A stretch of 64,000 nucleotides of DNA. Source: Beijerinckia mobilis (GTDB lineage Bacteria; Pseudomonadota; Alphaproteobacteria; Rhizobiales; Beijerinckiaceae). The position numbers were made by a program, and so were the translations under genes. The first letter of the stretch is position 1; each line of letters opens with the position of its first letter. This document shows positions 45,195 to 54,294 of this stretch, one piece after another. The notes beneath the pieces were generated by a model that was not told where the DNA came from, did not search any database, and saw only the letters and a list, made by a program, of their open reading frames with translations. The stretch spans positions 62,001 through 126,000 of the forward strand of contig NZ_JQJH01000012.1 in assembly GCF_000745425.1 (NCBI RefSeq). The letters run 5' to 3'.

Positions 45195-45447
45195 CTTTAT
45201 CGCTTCTTTCTGTCTTTCGGCAGAATGATCGAAACTCCTGTGTTTTGTGCACATCCCTGCCCGCAAGTTTGTCGTCGCTGAGGCTTACGTCGTGCTTCAC
45301 AGGCGTATACCTTTGGTCTGATATCCTTCGGCGTCGTGGCAGCAGCCGGTCGGTGATCGACACCCTTTGGTGAAGAAGCCTGTGGTTCGCGTCAGATGTC
45401 TTCAAACCCTTCATTCAATTGCTATTTATTGATGTCATGACTGCGGT

Positions 45448-45463
45448 CCCGAAACATTTCGGG
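45448..45463. promoter_or_regulatory. Perfect 16-bp palindrome upstream of a LuxR-type gene
   Basis: CCCGAAACATTTCGGG with seven-base arms. Its position upstream of the regulator gene at 45621 suggests an operator, possibly autoregulatory; no binding protein can be named. Confidence 0.4.
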
Positions 45464-45620
45464 TAAGCGGACCATGCTTCGTCTCATTCCTCAATGCTGG
45501 CGCCTGACCCTGACAGAATTTGAAAGGAATAGGCCAGACACATGAATGTATTTCCTCCCTTTCACATTTGAGATAGACTTACTCGCATCGTTTTGAAGAT
45601 TTGGGCTGATCGAACTCAGC

Positions 45621-46718
45621 ATGCCAAAGCTACAGTATAGCGAGATACTCGACCGCATTTACGAGGCCGCGTTTGTTCCGGATCAATGGTCCGGGCTCCT
45701 CACGGATTTTGCCGATCACATAGGCGGCATGGCCGGTTTTCTTTTTGTCGCCAATGCCTATCGCTCGGAATGGATTTCATCACCGAATTTGGCGCAAAAG
45801 TTTCAGGAATTCATCGACCTCGGTTTCCTCGAACACAATAGCCGCATCACGCGCGTTCTCGAACGGCGCCTGCTCGGATGCACCGTCGCCGATCACGAGC
45901 TTTTCGAACCGCATGAAATGGCGAAGGATCCGATGTATGATTTTCTGCATTCCTACGGCGGCGGCTGGTGTGTCGGCTACACCTTCGCGGTTCCAAGCGG
46001 CGACACACTCGCCGTCAGCTTCGAGCGTCAACATCGGCTGGGACCGTTCGAGCGGAATACAATTCTCCATGTCGATCAATTCCGATCGCATTTTGCCCGG
46101 GCTGCCTTGTTGGCGTCACGCCTTGGCCTGGAGCGGGCACGGGCAGCCACGGAGGCCATGAATGCGATCGGCCTTGCCGCTGCGGTCGTTGGTCACTCCA
46201 GACGGCTCATTGCCAGCAATGACTTGTTCAATCAGCTGATCCCTTCGCAAATAGAGGATCGGCGCGAACGCGTGCGGCTCGTCCACGACGGCGCAGACAA
46301 ATTGCTCGCGTCGGCGCTCACGCATATTGGCATCGTTGGACAAACCGCTGAAACGCTTTCCATTGCTATTCCCAAACGGGATGAAAAGCCTGCCACTGTC
46401 CTGCATGTCGTGCCGGTTCGGCGTACAGCCAATGATATCTTTTCCGATGCGTGCTGCCTGTTGGTCGCGACACAAATCGCCGACAAAAAAGCGCCACCGG
46501 CGATGCTGATACAGGGCCTCTTCGATCTCACACCCGCCGAGGCACGTCTCGCGCGGGGCCTTGGCGAGGGATTCACACTCGCCGAGCTGGCATCGCAATT
46601 CGGCGTGGGAACAGGAACCTTGCGCATACAATTGAAATCCGTATTCGCAAAAACCGGTCTATCGCGCCAGGCCGAACTCGTCGCCTTGCTCGGCACCCTC
46701 ACCTTGCCAGGGAAATGA
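45621..46718 (+). CDS. LuxR-type transcriptional regulator
   Basis: Regulator of 365 residues with a C-terminal LuxR helix-turn-helix (residues about 298-355: FDLTPAEARLARGL, LAELASQFGVGTGTLRIQL) and an N-terminal sensory region of about 290 residues opening YSEILDRIYEAAFVPDQW. This opening and architecture recur in a group of alphaproteobacterial regulators found alone on the chromosome; no ligand is known. It is not a receiver-type protein and lacks the autoinducer-binding domain motifs. Its gene is preceded by the palindrome at 45448 and converges with the Imm74-like gene. Confidence 0.9.
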   Translation: MPKLQYSEILDRIYEAAFVPDQWSGLLTDFADHIGGMAGFLFVANAYRSEWISSPNLAQKFQEFIDLGFLEHNSRITRVLERRLLGCTVADHELFEPHEMAKDPMYDFLHSYGGGWCVGYTFAVPSGDTLAVSFERQHRLGPFERNTILHVDQFRSHFARAALLASRLGLERARAATEAMNAIGLAAAVVGHSRRLIASNDLFNQLIPSQIEDRRERVRLVHDGADKLLASALTHIGIVGQTAETLSIAIPKRDEKPATVLHVVPVRRTANDIFSDACCLLVATQIADKKAPPAMLIQGLFDLTPAEARLARGLGEGFTLAELASQFGVGTGTLRIQLKSVFAKTGLSRQAELVALLGTLTLPGK

Positions 46719-46827
46719 CGTTTCTGCGCACGGAGAGCCAAAACCAGCCCCGGCTGCCCATTGCAGGCGCCACGATATTTCAGGCATGGGCCGGTGGCTT
46801 ATGTACCCCCGTCATTTGTACGACCCG

Positions 46828-47097
46828 TCATTCAAAATCGACACGCAGCCCGTGTTCATCGAAGGCGCGTTCGATCGCCTGAACGATTGCCTGGACTTCG
46901 TCGATATCGATCTCGACCTCTTCATGCGGGGCGTCCCAATGCACGATATCATCAAGATAGATGATGAAATCGGCCGGATCCTCCTCTTCCGGCGGGCAGT
47001 CCGCGCGCCCGAGAGTCAAAATGCGGTCACCCTTGAGGATTCTGACGGCGCCTTCCGTCAATTCGACCTCGATGGCTGGGCTTCTCTTCTTGCTCAT
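46828..47097 (-). CDS. Small acidic Imm74-like protein
   Basis: An 89-residue soluble protein, strongly acidic, with a segment ADFIIYLDDIVHWDAP followed by EVEIDIDEVQAIVQAIERAFDEHGLRVDFE-type helix residues. This pattern resembles the Imm74 family, named from predicted immunity proteins of polymorphic toxin systems, though many members lie outside such loci. No toxin gene is beside it. The gene's first 71 bases overlap the 3' end of mutY on the same strand. I am fairly sure it is coding and less sure of the family. Confidence 0.7.
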   Translation of the reverse strand: MSKKRSPAIEVELTEGAVRILKGDRILTLGRADCPPEEEDPADFIIYLDDIVHWDAPHEEVEIDIDEVQAIVQAIERAFDEHGLRVDFE

Positions 47098-48253
47098 TCA
47101 CAATTCCTTTGCCCGCATCATCCATAGTCTTTTCAAGCGCCGCCCGGCCCGATGCAACCGCCTTGCGCATCAGGCTCGGAAGCGCTTCCGCGCCGAGGTC
47201 ACGCTCAGCGACGAATACACATCCATCAGGGGCGCGGGTCTTGGCCTCTGCTTCCGCCACATACACAGTAAGCCGCAAAGCGAAATGCGTGAAGACATGA
47301 GTAACCTCTGTCGTAAGGCACCGCCATGCCGCTGAAAGCGGAGCGAAACGCATTGGCTCCGCCAGCCCATTCTCCAGCCAGTCACTGCCAGGGATTTCCA
47401 TCATGCCGCCGAGCAGGCCCTTCTCCGGGCGGCGCCGCAAAAGCACCGCGCCATCCGCCCGGCGCAGGTAAAAGGCCACGCCACGGCGAACCGGCTTCTG
47501 TTTCTTGATGGGCTTGACCGGAAAGGTCTCTGGCCGCCCCATAGCCCGCGCAGTGCAGGCAAAGGCGAGCGGGCACAAAAGACAATCAGGCTGGCGCGGC
47601 GTACAGACCATGGCGCCCAGATCCATCATGGCCTGCGCGAAATCACCGGCACGCTGCGTCGGTGTCACGCGATCGGCGCCCGCGCGAATGTCGGGGCGTG
47701 CCTCCGGCAAGGGCTTCTCGATCGCCTCGAGACGGCTCACCACCCGTTCGACGTTGCCGTCGACCACCACAGCGCGCCGGTCAAAGGCTATGGCAGCGAT
47801 GGCCGCCGCCGTATAAATTCCTATCCCCGGCAATGAACGCAAGCTTTCTTCCTCGGCGGGAAAACGACCGCCGTGATCCCGGACAACCTCCCTGGCGCAG
47901 GCATGCAGGTTGCGGGCGCGTGAATAATAGCCAAGCCCCGCCCATTGCCGCAAAACATCGTCGAGCGGCGCGGCCGCCAACGCCCCCACGCTTGGCCATT
48001 TCGCGAGAAAGGCCGCATAATAGGATTTGACCGCCGCGACGGTGGTCTGCTGCAGCATGATTTCGGAAAGCCAGACCGCATAGGGATCGGCTTTTTCCCC
48101 GGGCCTCGCGCGCCAGGGTAAATCCCGCCGGTGCCGATCATACCAAGTGAGCAGCGCTTCCGGTACGCTGTTATCAACTGTCACCCGCGGCGAGACCGTA
48201 GCAGTGGAAACGGCGGCCCGGGATCGCCGCGATGCGGGCAACGGTTTTTTCAT
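47027..48253 (-). CDS. mutY: A/G-specific adenine glycosylase
   Basis: Removes adenine mispaired with 8-oxoguanine. Seen in the sequence: WLSEIMLQQTTVAAV, the helix-hairpin-helix LPGIGIYTAAAIAAI, the catalytic Asp in VVDGNVERVVSRL, the [4Fe-4S] ligands Cys-x6-Cys-x2-Cys-x5-Cys (CTPRQPDC, LLC, PLAFAC), and a C-terminal NUDIX-like domain with LLRRRPEKGLLGGMMEIPG for recognising 8-oxoG. With the start at 48253 it has 408 residues. The frame is open to 48403, but that part has no family sequence and runs into the divergent gene's leader. The last 71 bases overlap the Imm74-like gene. Confidence 0.95.
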   Translation of the reverse strand: MKKPLPASRRSRAAVSTATVSPRVTVDNSVPEALLTWYDRHRRDLPWRARPGEKADPYAVWLSEIMLQQTTVAAVKSYYAAFLAKWPSVGALAAAPLDDVLRQWAGLGYYSRARNLHACAREVVRDHGGRFPAEEESLRSLPGIGIYTAAAIAAIAFDRRAVVVDGNVERVVSRLEAIEKPLPEARPDIRAGADRVTPTQRAGDFAQAMMDLGAMVCTPRQPDCLLCPLAFACTARAMGRPETFPVKPIKKQKPVRRGVAFYLRRADGAVLLRRRPEKGLLGGMMEIPGSDWLENGLAEPMRFAPLSAAWRCLTTEVTHVFTHFALRLTVYVAEAEAKTRAPDGCVFVAERDLGAEALPSLMRKAVASGRAALEKTMDDAGKGIVNEQEEKPSHRGRIDGRRRQNPQG

Positions 48254-48389
48254 TCCCTCGTTTCCGCCTCTTGCTCCCTGGCTCTCGCGTCCTTGCTGTT
48301 GCCTTGGCTCTCCCCTCCGCAAGATTTGCTCTATAAAGACACACGACGCAACCGCTTCAACACCCAAGGTCTTTTGCCGGATCCGCAGC

Positions 48390-48941
48390 ATGCGCAAATT
48401 CATTCCCCGCCAGCAGCCGCTCGCCGATCTCGTCGGTGCCTCTATCCGGCCGGCAACCGCACGCCAGGGTTTCAGCGATGTCGATTTGCTTCTTTATTGG
48501 GACGATATCGTCGGAGAACGGCTGGCCGCGATGGCTCAGCCGGTCAAGCTCAACTGGCCGGCACGCAGGGACCGGGGCTATGATACGGATTTCAGCATTG
48601 CCAGCGGCCGGAGCGTGGCTGCCTCCGCATCCACTCTGTCGACATCGAAGGCAACGCTTGTGCTGCGCGTCGATCCCGCCTTCGCGCTTGATCTCCAGCA
48701 TGAAAGCGGCGTGCTGATCGAGCGGATCAACGCCCATCTCGGCTGGAATTGCATCGGCCGTCTCGTTCTGCAGCAGGGCCCGGTCACGCGCAGCCCCGCC
48801 CGCCCTGCACGGCCACGGGCTCCAGACCGGGAAACCATGGGCCAGGCGGAAGTCTGGGTCGAGACGATCGCCGACGATCCTCTGCGCCAGGCGCTTCTCC
48901 GTCTCGGCGCGCGCATTCTGCAGCGGGACAAAATGGGCTGA
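48390..48941 (+). CDS. DUF721 (DciA-like) protein
   Basis: Member of DUF721; in bacteria without DnaC such proteins (DciA) load the replicative helicase DnaB. Seen in the sequence: the N-terminal region PLADLVGASIRPATARQGFSD, the family's VDLLLYWDDIVGERLAAMAQPVKL block, cited for its key Trp, Val and Gly, and LVLRVDPAFALDLQHE. A C-terminal Pro/Arg-rich segment leads to a helix ending ILQRDKMG. With the start at 48390 it has 183 residues, a normal size. It is divergent from mutY with a gap of 136 bases, a pairing seen in other Hyphomicrobiales. Confidence 0.88.
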   Translation: MRKFIPRQQPLADLVGASIRPATARQGFSDVDLLLYWDDIVGERLAAMAQPVKLNWPARRDRGYDTDFSIASGRSVAASASTLSTSKATLVLRVDPAFALDLQHESGVLIERINAHLGWNCIGRLVLQQGPVTRSPARPARPRAPDRETMGQAEVWVETIADDPLRQALLRLGARILQRDKMG

Positions 48942-49051
48942 ACAAACAAGGTTAATAAAGTCTTCATCCTTCGTCGCGATCATCGCCCGCGACGATGACC
49001 ACAGAAACTAAAGCGTGTTCGAATGTTTGCGAACGGCCCCACTTGGAAAAG

Positions 49052-49113
49052 TTAGAGCATTTTCAACGATGTTGAATCGCGTATTGTTTCAATCCGAACC
49101 GAAAGTGCTCTAA
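49052..49113. repeat. Dispersed palindrome, family D (diverged, copy 6)
   Basis: Outer arms TTAGAGCATTTTC / GAAAGTGCTCTAA enclosing a 36-base internal region. Confidence 0.6.
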
Positions 49114-49232
49114 GTGTTTCATTGCGCATACCATGCTTTTATTTTAGGCAAAGCAATGGCCCCAGAATATTTTCCGATAAAGTTGTATCGCTTCGTGATT
49201 TCAGTGCCCTGAAAATACTCTGGTTTTTGGTG

Positions 49233-49261
49233 GAGCATTTCTGGATATATCCGAAATGCTC
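49233..49261. repeat. Dispersed palindrome, family D (copy 7)
   Basis: GAGCATTTC - TGGATATATCC - GAAATGCTC, inverted relative to the copies at 13561 and 20983, with identical centre GGATATATCC. Confidence 0.8.
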
Positions 49262-49517
49262 TAACGGGGGTTGGCGCAATTTCGGGAGATTTCAGCCTTG
49301 TTCAGGCTGGTTGGAGCATGACACCATCATCATCTCCAGCGGGAAGAACATGGAAAAGAGGGAGGTGATTGGGAGTGATTCGCCCGTCATCGCCACGTCC
49401 GGCCGGTGCTCTTCCGTTGAGGATTTTCGCCGTCCGGAAGTTCCGATCCTTCGCCTTTTGAAATGGCTGCGTCCCGTTTCAGCATCGTCCACGCTTTCTG
49501 TCGCAACGGATTTCTGC

Positions 49518-50219
49518 ATGATACCGATCCTTTTCTCGAAGCGCGCCGGTTTCCTTCCTCACCCTCGGAGAGCCCTGCTCGGCGCTGCTTTGGGAGCCGC
49601 CCTGAGCTTCACCCTGACCGTGGCTTCCTGCCTCTTCGTTCCGGATATGGCGCGCGCGCAGAATGCGACAGTGCCCGTCAATCAGCTGATGGCGGCCCAG
49701 GCCCTGCCGGACATTGCGCTCGGTTCGGAAAATGCGCCGATCACCATCGTCGAATATGCGTCGATGACCTGCACCCATTGCGCTGCTTTCCATGCAACGA
49801 CTTTCCCGGAGCTCAAGAGCAAATATATCGACACAGGCAAGGTCCGCTTCATCCTGCGTGAATTCCCGCTCGATCCGCTCGCCACCGCGGCTTTCATGCT
49901 TGCCCGCTGCGCCGGACCCGACAAGCGCGAGGCCATGGTCGATCTTCTCTTCGCGCAACAGAAGAACTGGGCCTTCGTCGACAAGCCGATCGAGGAACTT
50001 GCCAATCTTCTCAAACAGACGGGTATGAGCAAGGACGGTTTCGAGGCCTGCCTCAAGGACAAGGACCTGTTTGAGAACGTCAACAAGGTGCGTAACCAGG
50101 CCGCGAAGCAATTCGACGTCAATGCCACGCCGACATTCTTCATCAACGGCCGCAAACAGAACGGCGAGCTTTCTCCGCAGGCGCTCGATGCTTTGCTGCA
50201 GCCGCTGCTGAAAGGCTGA
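49518..50219 (+). CDS. DsbA family thiol:disulfide oxidoreductase
   Basis: Periplasmic thioredoxin-fold protein. Seen in the sequence: a signal peptide (about residues 20-45, ending AARAQ-like residues MARAQ), the active site Cys-Thr-His-Cys in YASMTCTHCAAFHA, and the cis-proline region NATPTFFINGRKQNG. The Cys-Thr-His-Cys centre and the VEYASMTCTHC context are those of the DsbA/BdbD-like branch that precedes smc in many alphaproteobacteria. The length with this start is 233 residues. The start has only a weak ribosome site; ATG 49350 is the alternative. A perfect hairpin separates it from smc. Confidence 0.92.
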   Translation: MIPILFSKRAGFLPHPRRALLGAALGAALSFTLTVASCLFVPDMARAQNATVPVNQLMAAQALPDIALGSENAPITIVEYASMTCTHCAAFHATTFPELKSKYIDTGKVRFILREFPLDPLATAAFMLARCAGPDKREAMVDLLFAQQKNWAFVDKPIEELANLLKQTGMSKDGFEACLKDKDLFENVNKVRNQAAKQFDVNATPTFFINGRKQNGELSPQALDALLQPLLKG

Positions 50220-50258
50220 TAAAGTGGCGCCGGCCTTGTTCCATCCTTCCCTCTTTCC

Positions 50259-50284
50259 GTTCCGGCCCCTTCACGGGCCGGAAC
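50259..50284. promoter_or_regulatory. Perfect hairpin between dsbA and smc
   Basis: Arms GTTCCGGCCC / GGGCCGGAAC around CTTCAC, ending 22 bases before the smc start codon. There is no T tract. It may be a terminator without T run, or a leader structure affecting smc translation. Confidence 0.5.
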
Positions 50285-50306
50285 CCAAAGGCTGGCGCGC
50301 GCTCCG

Positions 50307-53300
50307 ATGAAATTCACCAAGCTGCAGATTTCCGGCTTCAAGACCTTCGTCGATGCCACCGAATTTCTGATCGAGCCGGGGCTCACCGGCATCGTCGGGC
50401 CGAATGGCTGCGGCAAATCCAATCTCGTCGAAGCGATGCGCTGGGTCATGGGCGAAAATTCGTTCAAGGCCATGCGCGCCTCCGGCATGGATGATGTGAT
50501 TTTTTCAGGCAGCGGCGAGCGCCGCGCCCTCGATATAGCCGAGGTCGCGCTGGTGCTGGACAACAGCGACAACAGCGCACCAGCAGGGTTTCAGGACAGC
50601 CCTATCATCGAGGTTACCCGCCAGATCGAGCGGGCGGAGGGCTCGACCTATCGGATCAATGGCCGCGAAGTCCGCGCCAAGGATGTGCAGCTTCTCTTTG
50701 CCGATGCCTCGACCGGTGCCAAATCGCCGGCGCTTGTCCGACAGGGGCAGATCGGCGAATTGATCTCCGCCAAGCCGCAGGCACGACGCCGTATTCTGGA
50801 GGAAGCCGCCGGCATTGCCGGGCTGCATTCGCGGCGGCAGGAGGCGGAAGCCAAACTCAAGGCGGCGGAAGAAAATCTGAGCCGCCTCGAAGATGTCGTC
50901 AAACAGGTGGAATCGCAGATGGAAGGCCTGCGACGTCAGGCCAAACAGGCGATCCGCTACCGCGCGCTCGCCGGCGAGATCGAGCGTGACGAGGCTTTGC
51001 TCGCCTTCATCGCCTATCAGCAGGCCACCCAGGCCCTTGTCACCTCCGAGGAAGGATTTGAGAAGGCGCGTTTCGCCCTCGCCGACCACGTCGGAACGCA
51101 AGGTGAGGCAGCGCGCCAGCAGGGCCTAGCCGCCCACGCCCTGCCGCCTCTACGCGAAACCGAAGCCGCTGCCGCAGCAGCGCTGCAGGAAGCGCTCGGC
51201 CGCCGCAATGCGATTGAAAGCGAGGAACGCCGCGCCAAACAGCGCCGCGCGGAACTCGAACGGCGGATCGGCGAAATGCAGGCCGATCTGGGGCGTGAAA
51301 CGGCTCTGGTGGAGGATGCCGCCGCCCAGCTCGCCCGGCTCGACGAAGAAGCGCGGCGTCTCGCCATGCTTGGCGACGGCGCCGCAGAAGAGCGCGAGAC
51401 GCGCGATCGCCTGATCGAGGCGGAAGCCACCCTCGCCCAGGCGGAAGCGGCCTTGAGCGAAGTGCAGGATCTGCGCGCCGGAATGGAGGCCAAGCGCACG
51501 ACATTGGAAGCCGCCGTGCGCGAGGAAGGGCGGCGGCTCGCCCGGCTGACGGCTGAAATCGACAAAATCACAAGGGAATGGGAAGAACTCGGAGGCGAAA
51601 ACGCCTTCTCCGCCGAAAGCGCGGCATTGCGCGACGCGCTGGAGGAAGCAGAAGCCGCCTTCGCCACGGCCGAAGAGCGTCAGGCGGAAGCTGAACAAAG
51701 ACATGCCGACGCCCGGGAAACCGAACGGATTCTGCGCACACCCTGCACCGAGGCCGAGGGCAAGGCGCAGGTTCTCGCCACCGAGGTCGCGACGCTGACC
51801 AAACTCCTGGCCTCGGGTGGTGGCGGTTTCTGGCCGCCGGTGACGGAAGCGATGAGCGTCACCAAGGGTTATGAAGCGGCGCTCGGCGCGGCGCTCGGCG
51901 ACGATCTCGAAGCTTCGACCAATGTGTCGGCTCCGTCTCATTGGGCGACGACAGAGGCGAAAGGGGATCCGGCCCTGCCGCCGGGCGTCAAGCCGCTTTC
52001 GACCTATGTCGAGGCTCCCGTCGCCCTGAAACGCCGTCTTGATCAGATCGGTGTCGTCGTGCGGACCGAGGGCGGGGCCTTACGGTCTCTTCTCGCACCC
52101 GGCCAGCGGCTCGTCTCGAAGGAAGGCGATCTGTGGCGCTGGGATGGTTTCGTCCAGGCAGCAGAAGCACCGACCCCGGCGGCCCGCCGTCTCGTGGAAA
52201 AGAATCGGCTCGCCGACCTCACGGCAACAGCGGAAAAAGCGCGTCAGGAGGCCGAAGTTCTGCGCGAAAATCTTATTGCGGCGCAGGAAGTGCTCGCCGC
52301 AGCGGCTTTTACCGAAGAGGAAGCCAGACGCCAATTCAAGACCGTACTCGCCGCACGCGACGCCTTGCGCCAAAAACAAGCCGCCGCCGAAATGCAGGAG
52401 GCGCAGACCACCGCGCGCATCCAGAATCTGCAGGAAACACGGGTCAGGCTTGCCGCCGACCAGGCCGAGACCAATGCCCGGCTCGAGCGCGCCGAAGGCG
52501 AATTCGCAGCGCTCGACGTCGCCGCCGATCTGCATGGCCGCGTCGAGACGGCGCGGCTGGAGGCGGCAACCCGCCGCGCCGCGATGATCGAATGCCGTAC
52601 CGCCCTCAACGCTCTGCTGCGCGAGCGGCAGACGCGCGGTGATCGCCAACGTACTGTGCGGGACGAGCAAATCTCCTGGCAATCACGCGCCAGCGGCGCG
52701 GCAGGGCAGATTGCCGCGATCAAGACCCGTATCGACGAGACCCGCGACGAGCTCGAAGTTTTGCTGGCAGCGCCGGATACGTTCGACCAGCGCCGCAAGG
52801 CGATCGAATCCGAGATAAGCGTCGCCGAAAGCACCGCCAAACAGGCGACGAAAATGCGCGTCGCGGCAGAAAAAACTCTGGCCGAAGCCGAGAAGGCGGC
52901 GCTTGCCGCTCTGGAAGCGCTCGGCGCCGCCCGCGCCGAACAGGCCCGCGCCGAAACGCGGCTCGAAGCCGCCCGCGCGCGCTGCGAGACCGTGCTGCAT
53001 ATGATCGCACAGGATCTCGAATGTCCCGTCGAATCCCTCCCGGCCCGCGCCGGTCTTGAAGCCGGTGAGGCGCCACCTGCCGCCAATGTCGTTGAAAAAC
53101 GTCTGGAAGCCGCCAAACGCGAGCGCGACAAGCTCGGCGCCGTCAATCTGCGCGCCGATATCGAACTCGCCGAAATCGAACAATCACGCCAGGGCCTCGA
53201 CAGCGAGCGCAACGATCTCATCGCCGCCATCGAGCAATTGCGCGAGGCGATCACCACTCTGAACAAGGAAGGCCGGGAAAGGCTGAAAGCCGCCTTCGAC

Positions 53301-53759
53301 AAAGTGCAGGCGCATTTCAAGGAATTGTTCACGACCCTGTTCGATGGCGGCTGGGCCGAACTGCAATTGATCGAAGCCGCCGACCCGCTCGAAGCCGGTC
53401 TCGAAATTCTCGCTCGCCCGCCCGGCAAAAAGCCGCAGGTCATGACCCTGCTCTCCGGCGGCGAACAGGCGCTGACCGCACTCTCCCTGATCTTCGCGAT
53501 CTTTCTCACCAATCCCGCGCCGATCTGCGTCCTCGACGAGGTGGATGCCCCGCTCGACGACGCCAATGTCGAGCGTTTCTGCAACCTCCTCGATCATATG
53601 AGTCGCAAGACGGAAACGCGGTTCATCACCATCACCCATAATCCGATCACCATGGCGCGCATGAACCGCCTGTTCGGCGTGACGATGGTGGAACGCGGCG
53701 TGAGCCAGCTCGTCTCGGTGAATCTCGAGGAAGCCGAGCGGTTCCTGGAAACGGCGTGA
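50307..53759 (+). CDS. smc: Chromosome segregation protein SMC
   Basis: Condensin ATPase that organises and separates the chromosome. Seen in the sequence: Walker A at residues 31-38 (GPNGCGKS), the Q-loop region, two long coiled coils (about 165-490 and 650-1000) around a hinge near residues 505-650 with GYEAALGAALGDDLEA, the ABC signature LLSGGEQALTALSL, Walker B PICVLDEVDAPLDDANV, and the H-loop FITITHNPITMARM. The length of 1150 residues is typical. A dsbA gene lies 87 bases upstream. No scpA or scpB gene is in the window. Confidence 0.98.
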   Translation: MKFTKLQISGFKTFVDATEFLIEPGLTGIVGPNGCGKSNLVEAMRWVMGENSFKAMRASGMDDVIFSGSGERRALDIAEVALVLDNSDNSAPAGFQDSPIIEVTRQIERAEGSTYRINGREVRAKDVQLLFADASTGAKSPALVRQGQIGELISAKPQARRRILEEAAGIAGLHSRRQEAEAKLKAAEENLSRLEDVVKQVESQMEGLRRQAKQAIRYRALAGEIERDEALLAFIAYQQATQALVTSEEGFEKARFALADHVGTQGEAARQQGLAAHALPPLRETEAAAAAALQEALGRRNAIESEERRAKQRRAELERRIGEMQADLGRETALVEDAAAQLARLDEEARRLAMLGDGAAEERETRDRLIEAEATLAQAEAALSEVQDLRAGMEAKRTTLEAAVREEGRRLARLTAEIDKITREWEELGGENAFSAESAALRDALEEAEAAFATAEERQAEAEQRHADARETERILRTPCTEAEGKAQVLATEVATLTKLLASGGGGFWPPVTEAMSVTKGYEAALGAALGDDLEASTNVSAPSHWATTEAKGDPALPPGVKPLSTYVEAPVALKRRLDQIGVVVRTEGGALRSLLAPGQRLVSKEGDLWRWDGFVQAAEAPTPAARRLVEKNRLADLTATAEKARQEAEVLRENLIAAQEVLAAAAFTEEEARRQFKTVLAARDALRQKQAAAEMQEAQTTARIQNLQETRVRLAADQAETNARLERAEGEFAALDVAADLHGRVETARLEAATRRAAMIECRTALNALLRERQTRGDRQRTVRDEQISWQSRASGAAGQIAAIKTRIDETRDELEVLLAAPDTFDQRRKAIESEISVAESTAKQATKMRVAAEKTLAEAEKAALAALEALGAARAEQARAETRLEAARARCETVLHMIAQDLECPVESLPARAGLEAGEAPPAANVVEKRLEAAKRERDKLGAVNLRADIELAEIEQSRQGLDSERNDLIAAIEQLREAITTLNKEGRERLKAAFDKVQAHFKELFTTLFDGGWAELQLIEAADPLEAGLEILARPPGKKPQVMTLLSGGEQALTALSLIFAIFLTNPAPICVLDEVDAPLDDANVERFCNLLDHMSRKTETRFITITHNPITMARMNRLFGVTMVERGVSQLVSVNLEEAERFLETA

Positions 53760-54294
53760 GTGCGCTCCAGCCGCATCCGCGAACGGACATTCCCCCGAAA
53801 TAACCTGTTCCCTCACGAGCCCAGACATCCTCTCCAAGGCCGCAGACCCGTGCCGTTCATCGGCTCGACATCTCCGCCGTATCGGCGAGCCGCACACACC
53901 GATTGACCGCGATCAAATCCCCTCTTTCGATGTGCCCGACGGTCTCGGTTGAATCGCCGCGCAATTCCATTGTCTTGAAAAAATTCTGATTTGTTTGATG
54001 TAGCACTTCCGTGGAACTGCGAAACGCAATGGCGCCCGGGAAATGACGCAAGTGCAATGCAGACAATCATCGACACAAATCGCCGTCACATTGGGTGCAA
54101 GGAGGAAAGCTATCCTGTTTCCAACATGCCGTTCATCCTGCTACCACACGGCTATCTTAAAAAACCGACCGTATTTTCAAAGCCTTTTCTCCGCTTTGAG
54201 AGCCGGTTCAAATCGAAAATACCAAAACTCTTGCGGCTGGCCCCGATCTCGCCTTCAATTATTCGCAGGCGGAATTGGAGAGAGTCCTGAAAGG
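53760..54294. other. Intergenic region between smc and pstS
   Basis: About 535 bases with no supportable gene and no strong terminator after smc. GC is lower than in the flanking genes. Short open frames on both strands have no family features. The pstS promoter should be in the second half. Confidence 0.5.

Larger units (their letters stand above)
45119..45620. other. Intergenic region with family B element and an operator-like palindrome
   Basis: About 500 bases without a gene. A family B palindrome at 45157-45194 follows ccrM and may end its transcript. A perfect palindrome CCCGAAACATTTCGGG at 45448-45463 lies 158 bases before the LuxR-type gene and has the form of a dimer-binding operator. 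Confidence 0.6.
48942..49517. other. Intergenic region upstream of dsbA with two family D elements
   Basis: A 576-base gap if dsbA starts at 49518. It holds family D elements at 49052-49113 and 49233-49261. The dsbA frame is open back to 49122, and an ATG at 49350 with an upstream GCGGGAAG could be an earlier start, but the residues there are not family-like. Confidence 0.55.

Noticed and set aside
50505-53584. Several long minus-strand frames inside smc
   Set aside because: All are antisense to a gene with complete SMC motifs and are Ser/Arg-rich without domains.
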